The notes under the pieces are model-generated. The model saw nothing but the letters and a program-made list of their open reading frames with translations, searched no databases and was not told the origin of the DNA. The position numbers and the translations under genes are program-made. Positions 1 to 5,570 of a stretch of 5,926 nucleotides of DNA are shown one piece after another. The DNA is taken from contig JBOHDE010000233.1 of assembly GCA_050699035.1 (NCBI GenBank), positions 1 to 5,926 on the forward strand, given 5' to 3'. Every line of letters begins with the position of its first letter. Positions within the stretch are counted from its first letter, which is position 1. This stretch comes from WHTB01 sp050699035 (GTDB lineage: Bacteria; Actinomycetota; Actinomycetes; Propionibacteriales; Nocardioidaceae).

Positions 1-474
1 GTCGGGCTGGGCGACCTGCCCCGGCTGGACGACCGGTCGGCGGTGACCGCAGCGGTCGGCCGGGCCGGCGCGGGCGACGTCGTGGACCGGCTCGAGCACG
101 GCCTCGCCACCCAGCTGGGGCCGACCTGGCCGGACGGCGTCGAGGTCAGCTTCGGCCAGTGGCAGAAGCTCGCGTTGGCACGCGGTTTCATGCGGGACAC
201 CCCGCTGCTGCTGGTGCTTGACGAGCCGACCGCAGCGCTGGACGCGGAGACCGAGCACGCGCTGTTCGAGCGGTTCGCCGCGGCGGCGCGTGACGGCAGT
301 GGCGGGCGGATCACGGTGCTGGTGTCGCACCGGTTCTCGACGGTCCGGATGGCCGACCTGATCGTGGTCCTCGACGGGTCCCGGTTGGTCGAGGTCGGCA
401 GCCACGACGAGCTGATGGCCCGCGGCGGCCAGTACGCCGAGCTGTACCGGATCCAGGCGGCGGCGTACGGCTGA
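1..474 (+). CDS. ABC transporter ATP-binding domain, C-terminal part (partial gene)
   Basis: This is the C-terminal 157 residues of an ABC ATPase, open at the left edge with no start in the window. It shows the second half of a nucleotide-binding domain: a signature region VSFGQWQKLALARG (residues 49-62 of the visible part), Walker B LLLVLDEP (69-76), D-loop ALD (79-81) and H-loop SH (109-110), followed by the exporter-type tail VEVGSHDELMARGGQYAELY. Walker A and any membrane domain would lie upstream, outside the window. The tail and signature resemble exporters in which membrane and ATPase domains are fused in a chain of about 600 residues, but that fusion cannot be seen here. The protein would hydrolyse ATP at the inner face of the membrane to drive export; the substrate is unknown. 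One oddity is that the second position of the LSGGQ core is Phe (SFGQ). The downstream thioredoxin-like gene starts 40 bases after the stop on the same strand. Confidence 0.93.
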   Translation, partial: VGLGDLPRLDDRSAVTAAVGRAGAGDVVDRLEHGLATQLGPTWPDGVEVSFGQWQKLALARGFMRDTPLLLVLDEPTAALDAETEHALFERFAAAARDGSGGRITVLVSHRFSTVRMADLIVVLDGSRLVEVGSHDELMARGGQYAELYRIQAAAYG

Positions 475-501
475 CCGGCCGGGCGGCGTGGAATTGGTTT
501 G

Positions 502-507
502 TACGCT
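502..507 (+). promoter_or_regulatory. Candidate -10 element for a leaderless transcript
   Basis: TACGCT fits the TANNNT -10 pattern and ends 7 bases before the ATG at 515, so transcription would begin at or next to the start codon. No purine-rich Shine-Dalgarno sequence precedes this ATG, which fits leaderless expression, a common mode in Actinobacteria. No clear -35 hexamer is seen. The element is short and the assignment is an inference. Confidence 0.4.
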
Positions 508-514
508 GGCAGTC

Positions 515-1060
515 ATGGCTGTCCCCTCCGTGATGGTGCCGCTCGGCACGTCCGCACCCGACTTCGCCCTGCCCGACCTCGCCGGACGCACCGTTCGGCT
601 CGACGACCTGGCCGACGCACCCGCACTGTTGGTCGCGTTCCTCTGCAACCACTGCCCCTACGTCCGCCATATCGAGGACGAGCTGGGCCGCCTGGTCGGG
701 CGCCATCCCGACGTCGCGGTGGTGGGGGTCTGCACCAACGACGCCGACGCCTACCCCGACGACCGGCCCGAGCAGCTGGCCGATCAGGCGCGTCGCGCCG
801 GCTGGACGTTCCCCTACCTCGTCGACGCGGACCAATCGGTCGGGCGGGCGTACGACGCCGCCTGCACACCCGACTTCTTCCTGTACGACGGCGAGCGCCG
901 GCTGGCGTACCGGGGTGCGTTCGACGAGTCGACCCCGGGCAACGACTTCCCGGTGACCGGTGACCTGCTCGCCGTCGCGATCGGGCAGGTGCTCGGTGGC
1001 CAGCCGGTCCCCGAGCCGCACCGGCCGAGCATGGGCTGCTCGATCAAGTGGCGCGCCTGA
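515..1060 (+). CDS. Thioredoxin-fold protein of the AhpC/TSA peroxiredoxin-like type
   Basis: This 181-residue protein has a thioredoxin-like fold of the AhpC/TSA-Redoxin group. The N-terminus (MVPLGTSAPDFALPDLAGR, residues 7-25) is the usual opening of this family. The redox centre is FLCNHCPYV with Cys44 and Cys47 in a CxxC arrangement, and the cis-proline loop is CTPDFF (Pro119). The C-terminus carries the subfamily motif PSMGCSIKW (171-179, Cys175). Further cysteines are Cys73 and Cys117. No signal peptide or membrane segment is seen, so it is probably cytoplasmic, acting in thiol-disulfide exchange or peroxide reduction; the exact substrate is unknown. The ATG at 515 is chosen because it gives the family-typical N-terminus. 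A GTG at 488 and an ATG at 533 are in frame but lack support. It is either co-transcribed with the ABC gene or expressed from its own leaderless promoter. Confidence 0.9.
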   Translation: MAVPSVMVPLGTSAPDFALPDLAGRTVRLDDLADAPALLVAFLCNHCPYVRHIEDELGRLVGRHPDVAVVGVCTNDADAYPDDRPEQLADQARRAGWTFPYLVDADQSVGRAYDAACTPDFFLYDGERRLAYRGAFDESTPGNDFPVTGDLLAVAIGQVLGGQPVPEPHRPSMGCSIKWRA

Positions 1061-1084
1061 CCCGACCTTCAGCGCCAGGTCAGG
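1056..1084. terminator. Hairpin shared by the ends of two convergent genes
   Basis: CCTGACC (1056-1062) and GGTCAGG (1078-1084) form a perfect 7-bp inverted repeat around a 15-base loop. The left arm contains the + strand stop codon (1058-1060) and the right arm contains the - strand stop codon (1080-1082), so the structure covers the ends of both genes. An alternative 5-bp stem, GACCT (1064-1068) with AGGTC (1077-1081), is also possible. There is no U-rich tract on either strand, so this is at best a GC-type bidirectional terminator as is common in high-GC bacteria. Its activity is inferred. Confidence 0.4.
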
Positions 1085-4000
1085 ACAGCCGGTACGCCCG
1101 GATCAGCGTCTGCTCGAGCCGACCACCGTCGGCGCCGGCCAGCTCGACCTGCAGCGACACGTAGCCACTGGTCGTCGACGCGGCCGGATGCCGGTAGGTC
1201 GCGCCGAACCGACCATTCCCGTCCGCGCTCACCTCGGCGTCGGTCCAGGTCTCACCGTCGTCGTACGACACCCGCACCGTGGCCTCGTCCACCTGGCCGG
1301 CCTGCGAACCCATCTGGTGCGCAGCATCGAGGACGAGCCGGACCGACTGTCCGCCCGGCGCGGTGTTGGCCAGGTCGAGGGCCGGCCGGTCCGTGCGGGC
1401 GTCGACCAGGTCGGTGTAGTCGACGTCGATCAGCGGCAGGATCTGCTCGGCGTCCACGTTCGTCGACTCGAACGTCCACGCAGTGTGGCTCTCGGTCGAC
1501 AGCCCGATCCAGGAGCCGTCGTGGGTGACGTCGGCCTCCAGCCGGTACGTCCCCGACTCCGCCGGCACCTTGACCGATCCCCGCAGGTTGCCGGCCGCGT
1601 GGACCTGCTCGCCGTTGCGGAAGAGCCGACTCTGCTCCGACATCACGCTGAAGTTCGACAGCCAGTGGCCGGCCGAGTCGGTGAACCCGGCCAGCGCGTA
1701 CGACAGCCAGTCACCGGTCCGCCGCACCGCATGGTGCACGCCCCCGATCCGCAGGTCGGTCTGCGCGAGGCCCGGGGACAGCGGCGCCTTCAGCCAGTCC
1801 TCGGTGGCCTTCTGGTGTGGTGCGTACGCCGTCTCCTCGCGGTCGAACAGGATATCGGCGGGTCGGCCGAACAGGAACAGCCACGCCGAGATGGTCTGCA
1901 GGCCGGGGCGGGCGGAGACGTACTCGGTCCGGGTGTACCCGGTCGACGGCACGAAGTCTTCGACGTACGGACTGCCGCAGTCGCAGTCGGTGCGTGCGGA
2001 CTGGTGCAGCCGCCACCCGCGCTCGTGGGTGCCGGTGGTGTAGATGTTCGCCGTCACCTCGGCGAGGTCCTTGGGCTTGACCCGGTAGTCCAGGCGATCC
2101 GGGACTTGGCCGTCCTCGGCGAAGCTCACGTCATAGGCGTACGACGCCCGCGGGGTGCCGTGCAGGTCCAGCACCACCCGGCGCTCCGTCGTACCCGCCC
2201 GCAACGCCTCGCCCTGGTCGCGGGGCAGGGCGAGCACCGGGACCATGCTGGTGACCCGGTTCGGCCAGAAGACACCGGGGTACGCGGAGTACAGCGCGAC
2301 CACCTCCGCACCGGCCTCGACGACCGCCGTCGCCTGCTCGGTGTGCGTCAGCTGGTCGGTCTCCTGGACCAACGCGACCTTGCCGTGCAGGTCCTTGCCT
2401 GTGAGGTCGGACGGCAGGGCCCGGCCCGCGTCGACGACCGTCAGCGAGCGCCTCCCGTCGACCAGGTCGGCGCCGGCAACCTGGACGGCATCGAGCGTCT
2501 GACCGCGCCACTGCGTCAGGAGCGGTGCCGGCCCGGCATCCCATGAGGTCGAAAGCACGAACGGCGCGTCGTCGACCCGCTCGGTCGCGGCGACGGACAC
2601 CTTCTCGGGTTCGCCGTCGTTGAAGGACCAGCTCCAGGTGTCCTCGGTGAACCGCTCGGAGTCGTTGTCGCCTCGCCACCACGAGAGTCCGAGCGCGCGC
2701 GGGATAGAGGTGAGCGGAGTCTGCAAGGACACCGGCTCGGCGTCGCGTGCATCCAACGTGACCTCGAAGTTCGGCGGCCGGACCTCCAGCTTCGGGTCAC
2801 CGACGATGCTCTCCTCCTCTGCGAACCGACCCGACTCGTCGAAGGTCGTGACCAGCGACCAGAGGCTGTAGTCGCCCTCGGGAAGCCGCACGGTGTGCTC
2901 CCGCTGCTGGTCGCTGAGGTAGATGTAGTCGGGGAAGTAGCGCCCGTCGAAGTCCTTGTACGGCGAGATGCGGATGGTCGCCGTTCCGGGTCCGCCATCG
3001 CGGTCGACGGCTCGCAGCGTCACATCGATCAGGTCGCCCTGCTTGGCGAAACCGACGGTCGTGCCCAGCTCCAGGTCACCGCTCCGTGCGGTCACGCGCC
3101 CGCTGTAGGTCTCGGCTTCCGCGTCGGTCGCGTCCACGGAGACCGCGACCTCGCCGCTGCCGCCGGCCGGGAGGGTCAGCGTCGTCGGCTCCACCGTGAG
3201 TACGCCATCGACCGGGTCCTCGCTCCGGCCCGCCGTCAGCGCCGTGGTGAGGTCGAGGGTGACCTCGGTCGCGGACGTGTTGCGGTAGGTCAGTGTCTTG
3301 GTGACGGTGAGCTCGTCCGGCTCGTACGGCCGGGTGAAGTCGCCCATATGCAGCAGCCCGGAGTCGACGAACACGTCCTGTGCGGTAGCCCGGTCGAGAT
3401 CCGCGCGCCCGGCGCCGTGCTCGTACACCGTGCCGTGGGCGAGCCGGCCGGTGGTCGACGTGAGCACGTCCCGCAGCTCCGCGGCGCCCCAGTCAGGGTG
3501 CTGCTGCTTCAGGACCGCCGCCGCGCCCGCGACATGTGGCGCCGCCATCGACGTACCGGTCATGCTCACGTACGACGGGAGCCCGGCCGCCGACGACCCG
3601 GCCGCGGTGATGGTGAACCCCGGTGCCACGATCTCCGGCTTGATCGCGCCGCCGCCCATCCGGCCCCGGCGTGAGCTCGTCCACAGTGACGTCGGCGTCC
3701 GGAGCGCACCGACGGCGAGTGCCGAGTCGGCTGCCGCCGGTGACGTCACGTACTCCATCTCAGGCACCCATGGGGAGTAGTTCCCCGCCGACACGACGAA
3801 CAGCACGTCGTGCTGGGCGGTGAGGCGGTTGACCGCCTCGCTCATCGGGTCGTCGCCACGGGTCACCGGGCCGCCGAGGCTGAGGTTGACGACGTCGGCG
3901 CCACCCGCCGCGGCCCATTCCATGCCCTCGATGGCGGCGGAGGTCGACCCGCTGCCGTCATCCCCGAGGACCTTGCCGACCATCAGCGTCGCGTCCGGCG

Positions 4001-4883
4001 CGATGCCGCGATAGGTGCCGTCCGAGGCCGCGCCGGAGCCGGCGGCGATGGACGCCACGTGGGTGCCGTGACCGAGTCCGTCGCCGACGCTGTCACCACC
4101 GGTGAAGTCTCGTGTGTCGACGATCCGGTCGTCGAAGTCGGCATGGCTGCTGTCGATCCCGCTGTCGAGTACGGCGATGCGCGCGCCCTCGCCGGTGAGC
4201 CCGCGCGACCAGGCCGCAGGTGCGCCGATCTGCGCAGCGCTTTCGTCCAGCGTGCTCTGCACCTGTGCGTCGAGCCAGATCTTGTCGACGTTGCCGGCCA
4301 GCAGTGGGCGCTGGGTGCGGTCGGCGTCGCCGGCGACGGCGTCCCAGAATTGGTCGGCATCATCGTGGCGGGTGTCGACCGCGATCGCGTTGATGCTGTC
4401 GAGAACCGCTCGGCGCTCCGACCCCGCCGGCGCCTTCGCGGCGGATCGGGTGGCGGATCCTGGGGTGCTCCGGTAGCTGAGGATGAGCGGCAGGCCGTCG
4501 TCGTACCCCTGCTCGACGAGGCCGCTGACGTTGAAGAGCGCGAGGTCGAGGCGGTCGCTACCGAGCAGTGGCTGCGCCTCGGCGGGCACCAGGTAGGCGT
4601 CGCCGGCCTCGACGAAGGCGTGGTAGCCGGACCCCTGGACCAGGCGGGCCCGTTCGGTGCCGTCGGCCCGCACCTCCAGCTCGGCGACGTCGCCGGTGAC
4701 GAGCGTGACGCGGTGGATCTCCGTGACAGCAGCCGGGACAGCAGCCGCAGGCTGGGCCGCCGGCTGGGCCGCCTGCTGGGCCGCCGCGGCGGGCTCGGAC
4801 GTGGCGCGCGCGCCGGCCTGGCCGGCCACGGCGAGAGCGACGACTGCTGCGGCGAGGGTCCGCCTCAGGGGAACGGTGCGCAT
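1080..4883 (-). CDS. Secreted subtilisin-like serine protease (peptidase S8) with propeptide and large C-terminal region
   Basis: This 1267-residue exported protease has a signal peptide (1-27: Arg-rich start, Ala/Val core, cleavage expected after ARA), an Ala/Gln/Pro-rich linker (about 30-52) and a propeptide (about 53-200) opening with HRVTLVTGD, typical of large actinobacterial S8 proteases. The catalytic domain (about 210-500) has Asp240 in IAVLDSGID, His272 in GHGTHVAS, the oxyanion Asn368 in VVSAGN and Ser445 in GTSMAAPHVAG, so it looks fully active. The roughly 770 residues after it are mainly beta-sandwich-like, with a protease-associated-like segment near 820-900 (DLHGKVALVQ, AVVEAGAEVVALYS). 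No LPxTG anchor or C-terminal membrane helix is seen, so the mature enzyme is probably released. Its only cysteines are Cys967 and Cys969 (DCDCG). The substrate is unknown. The start is set by a GGGAGGT ribosome-binding site 5 bases upstream of the ATG at 4883. The frame stays open to 5060, but that extension overlaps the SnoaL-like gene and precedes the signal peptide. Confidence 0.95.
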   Translation of the reverse strand: MRTVPLRRTLAAAVVALAVAGQAGARATSEPAAAAQQAAQPAAQPAAAVPAAVTEIHRVTLVTGDVAELEVRADGTERARLVQGSGYHAFVEAGDAYLVPAEAQPLLGSDRLDLALFNVSGLVEQGYDDGLPLILSYRSTPGSATRSAAKAPAGSERRAVLDSINAIAVDTRHDDADQFWDAVAGDADRTQRPLLAGNVDKIWLDAQVQSTLDESAAQIGAPAAWSRGLTGEGARIAVLDSGIDSSHADFDDRIVDTRDFTGGDSVGDGLGHGTHVASIAAGSGAASDGTYRGIAPDATLMVGKVLGDDGSGSTSAAIEGMEWAAAGGADVVNLSLGGPVTRGDDPMSEAVNRLTAQHDVLFVVSAGNYSPWVPEMEYVTSPAAADSALAVGALRTPTSLWTSSRRGRMGGGAIKPEIVAPGFTITAAGSSAAGLPSYVSMTGTSMAAPHVAGAAAVLKQQHPDWGAAELRDVLTSTTGRLAHGTVYEHGAGRADLDRATAQDVFVDSGLLHMGDFTRPYEPDELTVTKTLTYRNTSATEVTLDLTTALTAGRSEDPVDGVLTVEPTTLTLPAGGSGEVAVSVDATDAEAETYSGRVTARSGDLELGTTVGFAKQGDLIDVTLRAVDRDGGPGTATIRISPYKDFDGRYFPDYIYLSDQQREHTVRLPEGDYSLWSLVTTFDESGRFAEEESIVGDPKLEVRPPNFEVTLDARDAEPVSLQTPLTSIPRALGLSWWRGDNDSERFTEDTWSWSFNDGEPEKVSVAATERVDDAPFVLSTSWDAGPAPLLTQWRGQTLDAVQVAGADLVDGRRSLTVVDAGRALPSDLTGKDLHGKVALVQETDQLTHTEQATAVVEAGAEVVALYSAYPGVFWPNRVTSMVPVLALPRDQGEALRAGTTERRVVLDLHGTPRASYAYDVSFAEDGQVPDRLDYRVKPKDLAEVTANIYTTGTHERGWRLHQSARTDCDCGSPYVEDFVPSTGYTRTEYVSARPGLQTISAWLFLFGRPADILFDREETAYAPHQKATEDWLKAPLSPGLAQTDLRIGGVHHAVRRTGDWLSYALAGFTDSAGHWLSNFSVMSEQSRLFRNGEQVHAAGNLRGSVKVPAESGTYRLEADVTHDGSWIGLSTESHTAWTFESTNVDAEQILPLIDVDYTDLVDARTDRPALDLANTAPGGQSVRLVLDAAHQMGSQAGQVDEATVRVSYDDGETWTDAEVSADGNGRFGATYRHPAASTTSGYVSLQVELAGADGGRLEQTLIRAYRLS
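4725..4784. repeat. 12-bp periodic repeat coding the Ala/Gln/Pro linker
   Basis: GCTGGGCCGC occurs three times at exact 12-base spacing (4751, 4763, 4775), next to two copies of GACAGCAGCCG at 12-base spacing (4725 and 4737). On the - strand this encodes a four-residue period of the type AAQP just after the protease signal peptide. It is a coding microsatellite-like tract that could vary in copy number between strains, and the repeat unit preserves the reading frame. Confidence 0.75.
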
Positions 4884-4888
4884 CGGAG

Positions 4889-4895
4889 ACCTCCC
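4889..4895 (-). promoter_or_regulatory. Ribosome-binding site of the S8 protease
   Basis: On the - strand GGGAGGT lies 5 bases upstream of the ATG at 4883. It is a strong match to the anti-Shine-Dalgarno sequence and decides the start, placing it directly at the signal peptide MRTVPLRR and ruling out the longer open frame. Confidence 0.85.
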
Positions 4896-4917
4896 GGGAG
4901 ACGGCCAGATCACCGGC

Positions 4918-4953
4918 AGCCTAGGAGCCGGACCGGCGCTATCGGGCGGTCCG
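4918..4953 (-). promoter_or_regulatory. Candidate promoter/operator region of the S8 protease
   Basis: The 128-base gap between the SnoaL-like stop and the protease start holds a possible -10 element on the - strand, TAGGCT (4923 to 4918), about 35 bases upstream of the ATG. Just upstream is a perfect inverted repeat, CGGACCG (4929-4935) and CGGTCCG (4947-4953), separated by 11 bases. A second possible -10 (GATAGC, 4943 to 4938) lies in that spacer. No clear -35 hexamer is visible. The repeat has the size and spacing of a dimeric regulator's operator and would overlap the polymerase footprint. It could instead be a weak terminator for the SnoaL-like gene. Confidence 0.35.
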
Positions 4954-5011
4954 CCGTGGCGTCTTTCGGACACGGCACGATGTGGCCAGCGGTGTTGGGT
5001 CGGCGGAGCGT

Positions 5012-5431
5012 TCAGCTGGCGAGCTGGTCCCGGAGTGAGTCCAGGTCGCCGAGGATCCACGCAGCGCGAATCAGGTGTCCGTCGAAGGTGAAGAACGCAG
5101 CGCCGCCCCAGCTGACCTGTCGGCCGGTGGGCTCGAAGCCGAGGAACGGCGCACGATGCACACCGGTAAACAGCATCCGGGCCGCCGCCTTGCCTTCGTC
5201 CGCGACCAGGTCTCGGATGTCGCAGCGGTAGTCACCGAGCGCCCGCGTGACACTCCGGACGTACTCCGCCACCTGTTCGTGCCCCACCCGGGTCTCGCCG
5301 AGCGACCCGCGGAACGTGATCTCGGGATGTAGCAGCTCCGGGATCACGGACAGGTCGGCCTGGTTCCACAGCACCTCGTAGAAGCGGCGCACCTGCTCGA
5401 GGGGCGCGGGTACGGCGGTGCGATCGACCAT
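5012..5431 (-). CDS. SnoaL-like / ester cyclase family protein (NTF2-like fold)
   Basis: This 139-residue protein matches the SnoaL-like polyketide cyclase/ester cyclase group within the NTF2-like superfamily, both in length and layout. An N-terminal helix pair (VRRFYEVLWNQADLSVIPEL, residues 14-33) leads into HPEITFRGSLGE, and the C-terminal half carries the recognisable run VHRAPFLGFEPTGRQVSW (91-108), FFTFDGHLIRAAWILGDLDS (113-132) and a short final helix. Conserved-looking pocket positions are His92, Trp108, Asp117, Trp125 and Asp129. There is no signal peptide, so it is probably cytoplasmic. No polyketide genes are in view and many members of this family have no known reaction, so cyclase activity should not be assumed. 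The ATG at 5431 lacks a Shine-Dalgarno sequence but has a -10-like element just upstream. A weak 5-bp hairpin (5013-5026) overlaps its stop codon. Confidence 0.87.
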   Translation of the reverse strand: MVDRTAVPAPLEQVRRFYEVLWNQADLSVIPELLHPEITFRGSLGETRVGHEQVAEYVRSVTRALGDYRCDIRDLVADEGKAAARMLFTGVHRAPFLGFEPTGRQVSWGGAAFFTFDGHLIRAAWILGDLDSLRDQLAS

Positions 5432-5437
5432 CAGGGG

Positions 5438-5443
5438 AGCATA
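5438..5443 (-). promoter_or_regulatory. Candidate -10 element for a leaderless SnoaL-like transcript
   Basis: On the - strand TATGCT ends 6 bases before the ATG at 5431, a good TANNNT match that places the expected transcription start at or beside the start codon. The intervening bases are CCCCTG, with no purine-rich ribosome-binding site. No good -35 is visible at 17-18 bases; that position abuts the outer arm of the inverted repeat at 5466-5521. Confidence 0.5.
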
Positions 5444-5465
5444 GGGCCACGTGCGACCCTTCGTT

Positions 5466-5521
5466 GACTGGCGCGTTGCGTAGGCCCGGCGTCCGCTTTG
5501 TCCCTACGGAACGCGCCAGTC
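5466..5521. repeat. Long imperfect palindrome (19-bp arms, one mismatch)
   Basis: The left arm 5466-5484 begins GACTGGCGCGTT and ends CGTAGG; the right arm 5503-5521 is its reverse complement at 18 of 19 positions, the exception being G5478 opposite G5509. The 18-base centre is 5485-5502. In a + strand RNA the helix could lengthen outward to 5460/5527 through U-A, C-G and G-U pairs; in a - strand RNA those G-U pairs become A-C mismatches. It sits between the flavin reductase stop and the SnoaL-like promoter. Options are a terminator for the reductase (no U tract), an operator, a dispersed REP-like element, or the stem of a small RNA. No flanking direct duplication is seen. Confidence 0.85.
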
Positions 5522-5550
5522 GATGAGACATCGCGATCGGACGGCGCGAC

Positions 5551-5570
5551 CGGCTGACCCGCGTCAGCCG
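5551..5570 (-). terminator. Hairpin over the flavin reductase stop codon
   Basis: CGGCTGAC (5551-5558) and GTCAGCCG (5563-5570) form a perfect 8-bp stem with a 4-base loop. The right arm contains the reductase stop codon (5564-5566 on the - strand). The hairpin is compact and GC-rich but no U-run follows it, so termination is plausible in a high-GC host yet unproven. The longer palindrome at 5466-5521 lies about 30 bases further downstream in the same transcript. Confidence 0.45.

Noticed and set aside
311..1021. 236-codon open frame on the - strand opposite the ABC and thioredoxin-like genes
   Set aside because: It overlaps two confident genes on the other strand and shows no domain signature; it is a compositional shadow.
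960..2546. 528-codon open frame on the + strand, opposite the protease C-terminal half
   Set aside because: It lies wholly antisense to a well-supported protease, is rich in Arg/Gly/Val/Pro/Leu without recognisable motifs, and is the expected stop-free shadow in high-GC DNA.
4796..4883. Twin-arginine (Tat) signal in the protease leader
   Set aside because: There is an RR pair (PLRRTL), but the surrounding residues do not match the S/T-R-R-x-F-L-K consensus and the hydrophobic core is ordinary, so a Sec-type signal is more likely.
5013..5026. CAGCT/AGCTG hairpin with 4-base loop at the end of the SnoaL-like gene
   Set aside because: The stem is only 5 bp and has no U tract, so it is too weak to call as a terminator.
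4884..5060. N-terminal extension of the protease by 59 residues
   Set aside because: It would put Pro/Arg-rich sequence ahead of a clear signal peptide, overlap the SnoaL-like gene, and ignore the strong GGGAGGT site before the ATG at 4883.
3810..5231. 473-codon open frame on the + strand, opposite the protease N-terminal half and part of the SnoaL-like gene
   Set aside because: It runs antisense across two real genes and their intergenic gap, with low-complexity Arg/Gly/Ala composition and no family motif.
5455..5535. Mobile-element (MITE) interpretation of the long palindrome with a target-site duplication
   Set aside because: The flanks (TCGTT to the left, GATGA to the right) are not direct repeats, so no duplication is visible; a dispersed-repeat origin remains possible but unsupported from one copy.
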